NCBI GenBank assembly: GCA_045599185.1
Contig: JAZRVO010000006.1
Location: 1-64,000, forward strand
Direction: 5' to 3'
DNA: 64,000 bases
DNA from: UBA1240 sp045599185
GTDB lineage: Bacteria; Spirochaetota; Spirochaetia; Treponematales; Treponemataceae
Shown: one piece after another, positions 61,578 through 64,000 of the stretch
Layout of the letters: the number at the start of each line of letters is the position of its first letter
How positions within the stretch are numbered: position 1 is the first letter of the stretch
The notes under the pieces: model-generated
The model's database searches: none
Told to the model about the DNA's origin: nothing
What the model saw: the letters and a program-made list of their open reading frames with translations, nothing else
Translations under genes and position numbers: made by a program

Positions 61578-62021
61578 TTACGGTGTTACCCAAGATGAAA
61601 TTAAATTGTCTAATTCTGTAGCTGTTTTTGCTTCAATTTTTGCAGAACCGCGTTTTTTCATCGTATGTTTTGTTCCGCTTTCCGTGTAAATCATTGTGTC
61701 ACCGTCACGGGTAGCTGTACCTGTAACTCCGGACATAGTTATTTTAACTTCGCTTCCGCTGGAAGTATATGTACCAGGATCTGTACCTTGAAAATTTTCT
61801 TTCGTGTAATAAATTGTTTCCTTGTCTTTGGTAAAAGCCATATAAACTTTTCCGTCAGAAAGATAGAAGCCACCATATATGCCAAATTCTGCGGTTTCAT
61901 CAATCCAGGCACCTTCTACACTGGTAAAAAGGTTGCTTAAACCGCCGCCGCCACCGCTGCAGCTTGCCAAAAGCACTGCAAAAATTGCAGCCATGCACAA
62001 AATTGTTACGTTTTTCTTCAT
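61578..62021 (-). CDS. Small poly-Gly lipoprotein
   Basis: A 147-residue precursor with lipobox LLASC (Cys21), then Ser and five Gly. The mature domain (GAWIDETAEFGIYGGFYLSDGKVYMAFTKDKETIYYT, then TYTSSGSEVKITMSGVTGTATRDG) is a repeat-like beta-strand protein resembling a small lipocalin-like or DUF-type sheet. It is related in plan to those at 49748 and 62225 and to the broken copy at 25487 (EVKITMSG here, EITITSG there). GGAAAATAAA before the ATG. Confidence 0.82.
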   Translation of the reverse strand: MKKNVTILCMAAIFAVLLASCSGGGGGLSNLFTSVEGAWIDETAEFGIYGGFYLSDGKVYMAFTKDKETIYYTKENFQGTDPGTYTSSGSEVKITMSGVTGTATRDGDTMIYTESGTKHTMKKRGSAKIEAKTATELDNLISSWVTP

Positions 62022-62151
62022 TTTATTTTCCTTCTCTTTGTAAAATAATTTTTATAATTTTCCCAATGCTACCGCAAACAAACAATTCTGCATAGCCGTT
62101 TATCAAAAAAAATTAGTATAAAGCTGCCCAAAATATTGCAATTTTCAGCAT

Positions 62152-62190
62152 AAAAAAAGCCCAAAACCATTAAAAGGCTTTGGGCTTTTG
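62152..62190 (-). terminator. Terminator of the lipoprotein gene at 62225
   Basis: AAAAGCCCAAA and TTTGGGCTTTT around CCATTAAAAGGC; T7 on the minus strand. Confidence 0.8.
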
Positions 62191-62224
62191 GTAAAACTAA
62201 GTTTTATGCGGATATGGTGGAAGA

Positions 62225-62647
62225 TTACCACTTGTTTTCTTCAGTACTCAAATCTGCATTTTTTATTGGAGTTTTGGTACCCGGAGTAATTTTTGCTAAG
62301 GTTGGAGTACCGGTTTTATCTGTTATTTTATTATATCCTAATATAAATGTTACACCGTCGATACGCACATTTTTTTCTTCAACTGTATATGAGCCTACTT
62401 GATCTGAAATATAATAAACTGTTTGTCTATCTACTGTATAACAGTTATATTTTTTGCCGTTGTCTAAATAAATGCCTTGATAAATGTCATGTCCTAGTGT
62501 ATTGGTTTTTAATTCATTTGGATACAAATAAACGCCTTCGGCTTTAAGTTCTCCTTCTTCACCTTCGCCGCCGCCGCCGCCTTCGCAGCTGGTAAAAAGC
62601 ATTGCAATAATGGCAAAAATACTTAATAAACTTAAAAACTTTTTCAT
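62225..62647 (-). CDS. Small poly-Gly lipoprotein
   Basis: A 140-residue precursor with lipobox LFTSC (Cys21), then Glu and five Gly followed by an acidic stretch (EGEEGELKAEG). The mature domain (IYQGIYLDNGKKYNCYTVDRQTVYYISDQVGSYTVEEKNVRI) repeats the short beta pattern seen at 61578. Function unknown; likely an outer-leaflet surface protein. AAGGA lies nine bases before ATG 62647; the frame open to 62704 has no binding site. Confidence 0.8.
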   Translation of the reverse strand: MKKFLSLLSIFAIIAMLFTSCEGGGGGEGEEGELKAEGVYLYPNELKTNTLGHDIYQGIYLDNGKKYNCYTVDRQTVYYISDQVGSYTVEEKNVRIDGVTFILGYNKITDKTGTPTLAKITPGTKTPIKNADLSTEENKW

Positions 62648-62755
62648 AAGTAAAAATCCTTGTTCGTTAAAAATGTTGCCTTCAATGTAATTTAAAGCGT
62701 GCATTTTTTCAATTGCCTTTCAAATACCTCAATTGCCGTGCGGTTTAATATTTCT

Positions 62756-62791
62756 TTAAAAAAAACGGCTGCCATACCAAGCATGACAGCC
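62756..62791 (-). terminator. Terminator of the GH53 gene
   Basis: GGCTGTCAT and ATGGCAGCC on the minus strand, then eight T. Confidence 0.8.
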
Positions 62792-62821
62792 AGTGTTATA
62801 AAAAATAAACTAGTTAAGTTT

Positions 62822-64000
62822 TTAATTTGACATTAAAAAGTTTACGTCATCCATAACAAACCATGCACCGTTTGCACCTGTGGCCGGATCAAACTCAACG
62901 TTAACATTGGCTTTTACCGTAACACTTTCTATGCTTTCATCAATTAAAATATCCGGAATTTCAGCTTTGAAAAACTTTTTCCATACATTTGGTATTGCTA
63001 CGTCTACTGTAAAAAGCTGGCTTGTACCGTCCTTTTTGTTTAAGCTTACTATAAACTGCGTGCCGCCCGGCACTTTTATGCCTGTGCCTTCAAAGCTTGC
63101 AAAACATTTGTATTTTCCCGGCGAAAGGTTTTCAATTTTCTGCCATATTGCAAATGAAAAATTGTCTTCCTGCCAGCCCGTAAAATACGCCAGTCCTTCT
63201 TTGGCATTCTGGTTATTTTTATCTACTTTAGGCGTACCTTTACCGCTGGTGTTTTCTATCGTCCAGCCGGTTGTGTCACCTGTTTCAAAACCGCCGTTTA
63301 CCAAATAATTGCTGGCCGTAACTTTTACCGTGCATTGGGTATCTTCTCCGTTTTTCAGTTTTCCCGGAACTTTATATTCTCCAAAATCAGGCTTGTTAAG
63401 CACTTTTGCTGCGCTTTTTTCTTCCCATTCTACGGCTTCGTCTTTTACAGAACCGTCATTATAGGTTACGGCAACTGTTTCTGGCAGTTTGCCTTGTTTA
63501 CCATAAGCGAATTCCAAAAATGGTTCATCAATGCGTACAACGGCAATATTTCCTTTTGAACCAGTTTTTGCATATTTAAACACGTTTACGGATTCAAGTA
63601 CATTTCCGTCAAAATCAAAAAAAGCCTGATTATCCCATGTGCCGCCGTTGTATTGGCTTTTTACTTCTTTATCATAGTTTCTTGCAGCGCTGCTTGCCCA
63701 ACCGCTGCCATATTTTTCCCAGCATTCCCGGTTATAATCCAGCACTTTGTCTGCATCAGCCGCACTCGGGTCGTATTTTCTTGCAGGTATCCAGGCTGGT
63801 TCCCAGTAGAATACGCCAATACCGGCACCCTTTACTTTGGCAACAGCTTCAATTACATCACGCACGGCTATGGCCTGCCCTTCAACTGTAAATGGATAAT
63901 TAAATTCCTGATTGGCAGATTGATGTGAAACTACGTTGCCATAGCCGTCTCCGTCAAGGTCTGTAAAAGGGTACGAAGTTTCAGCTACCATTACTTTTTT
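62822..64000 (-). CDS. GH53 arabinogalactan endo-beta-1,4-galactanase, C-terminal part; start lies beyond the window
   Basis: The frame is open to base 64000, so the N-terminus with signal and acid/base is missing. The visible part begins at the GH53 nucleophile (KVMVAETSYPFT) and continues with GIGVFYWEPAWIP, a galactanase hallmark. After the catalytic barrel, at about residues 140-210 of the visible part, comes an Ig-like segment (VRIDEPFLEFAYGKQGKLPETVAVTYNDGS), then a carbohydrate-binding-like module (NGGFETGDTTGWTIEN, ending WFVMDDVNFLM). It hydrolyses pectic galactan side chains and would act outside the cell. With the mannanase it shows use of plant polysaccharides. Confidence 0.92.
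   Translation of the reverse strand, partial: KKVMVAETSYPFTDLDGDGYGNVVSHQSANQEFNYPFTVEGQAIAVRDVIEAVAKVKGAGIGVFYWEPAWIPARKYDPSAADADKVLDYNRECWEKYGSGWASSAARNYDKEVKSQYNGGTWDNQAFFDFDGNVLESVNVFKYAKTGSKGNIAVVRIDEPFLEFAYGKQGKLPETVAVTYNDGSVKDEAVEWEEKSAAKVLNKPDFGEYKVPGKLKNGEDTQCTVKVTASNYLVNGGFETGDTTGWTIENTSGKGTPKVDKNNQNAKEGLAYFTGWQEDNFSFAIWQKIENLSPGKYKCFASFEGTGIKVPGGTQFIVSLNKKDGTSQLFTVDVAIPNVWKKFFKAEIPDILIDESIESVTVKANVNVEFDPATGANGAWFVMDDVNFLMSN

Overview
The window reads as chromosomal DNA of a free-standing or gut-type spirochaete, most likely a Treponema-like organism. The grounds are low-to-moderate GC, many small lipoproteins, a K+-type membrane pyrophosphatase, trpXYZ-like transport genes, mannan/galactan-active glycosidases and no rRNA or phage block. 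The genus assignment is inference from gene content; no marker gene in the window settles it.

Layout. 1-12.4 kb: tail of an Rpn-type nuclease, hppA, a split ABC importer (substrate-binding protein, permease, ATPase), a chemoreceptor, a PfoR-like EIIC membrane protein, a GGDEF protein with an NTF2-like sensor, and an outer-membrane barrel protein. 12.4-21.3 kb: amino-acid biosynthesis. leuA lies behind a complete attenuator and diverges from a trpE-GD-CF-B-A operon carrying the two gene fusions known from enterobacteria. 21.4-26.7 kb: folate salvage enzyme, a hypothetical gene, tRNA-Asn, a His-rich peptide with an XRE regulator, GNAT and HAD genes, a repeat field, a frameshifted lipoprotein and a candidate sRNA. 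27-43.5 kb: transporters (chromate pair, two MATE, CaCA, NhaC), Fe-alcohol dehydrogenase, an AAA-like/PD-(D/E)XK protein, two secreted proteins, purU, a sugar nucleotidyltransferase and deoD. 43.7-55.2 kb: a LysM repeat lipoprotein, an EF-G-like GTPase, GH26 mannanase, small lipoproteins, a coiled-coil/PHP pair and a PadR-HAAS-PspC module. 55.5-64 kb: a PurF homologue without its catalytic Cys, azlCD, csoR-copA, two poly-Gly lipoproteins and a GH53 galactanase cut by the window end.

The most unusual signals are not single genes. (1) A 120-180 bp element with terminal inverted repeats and nested hairpins occurs three times, plus one shrunken copy. (2) About ten genes have a recognisable -10 hexamer only 6-9 nt before the start codon, implying widespread leaderless mRNAs, including the leu leader peptide itself. 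(3) Nine short palindromes around TTCCGAA/TTCGGAA are scattered through gene-free gaps. (4) Small lipoproteins share a Cys-Gly(5) start, one with a one-base frameshift just after the Gly run. (5) copA carries a C-terminal metal-binding domain with its own ribosome binding site and ATG.

All family assignments rest on reading motifs by eye; no database search was possible.
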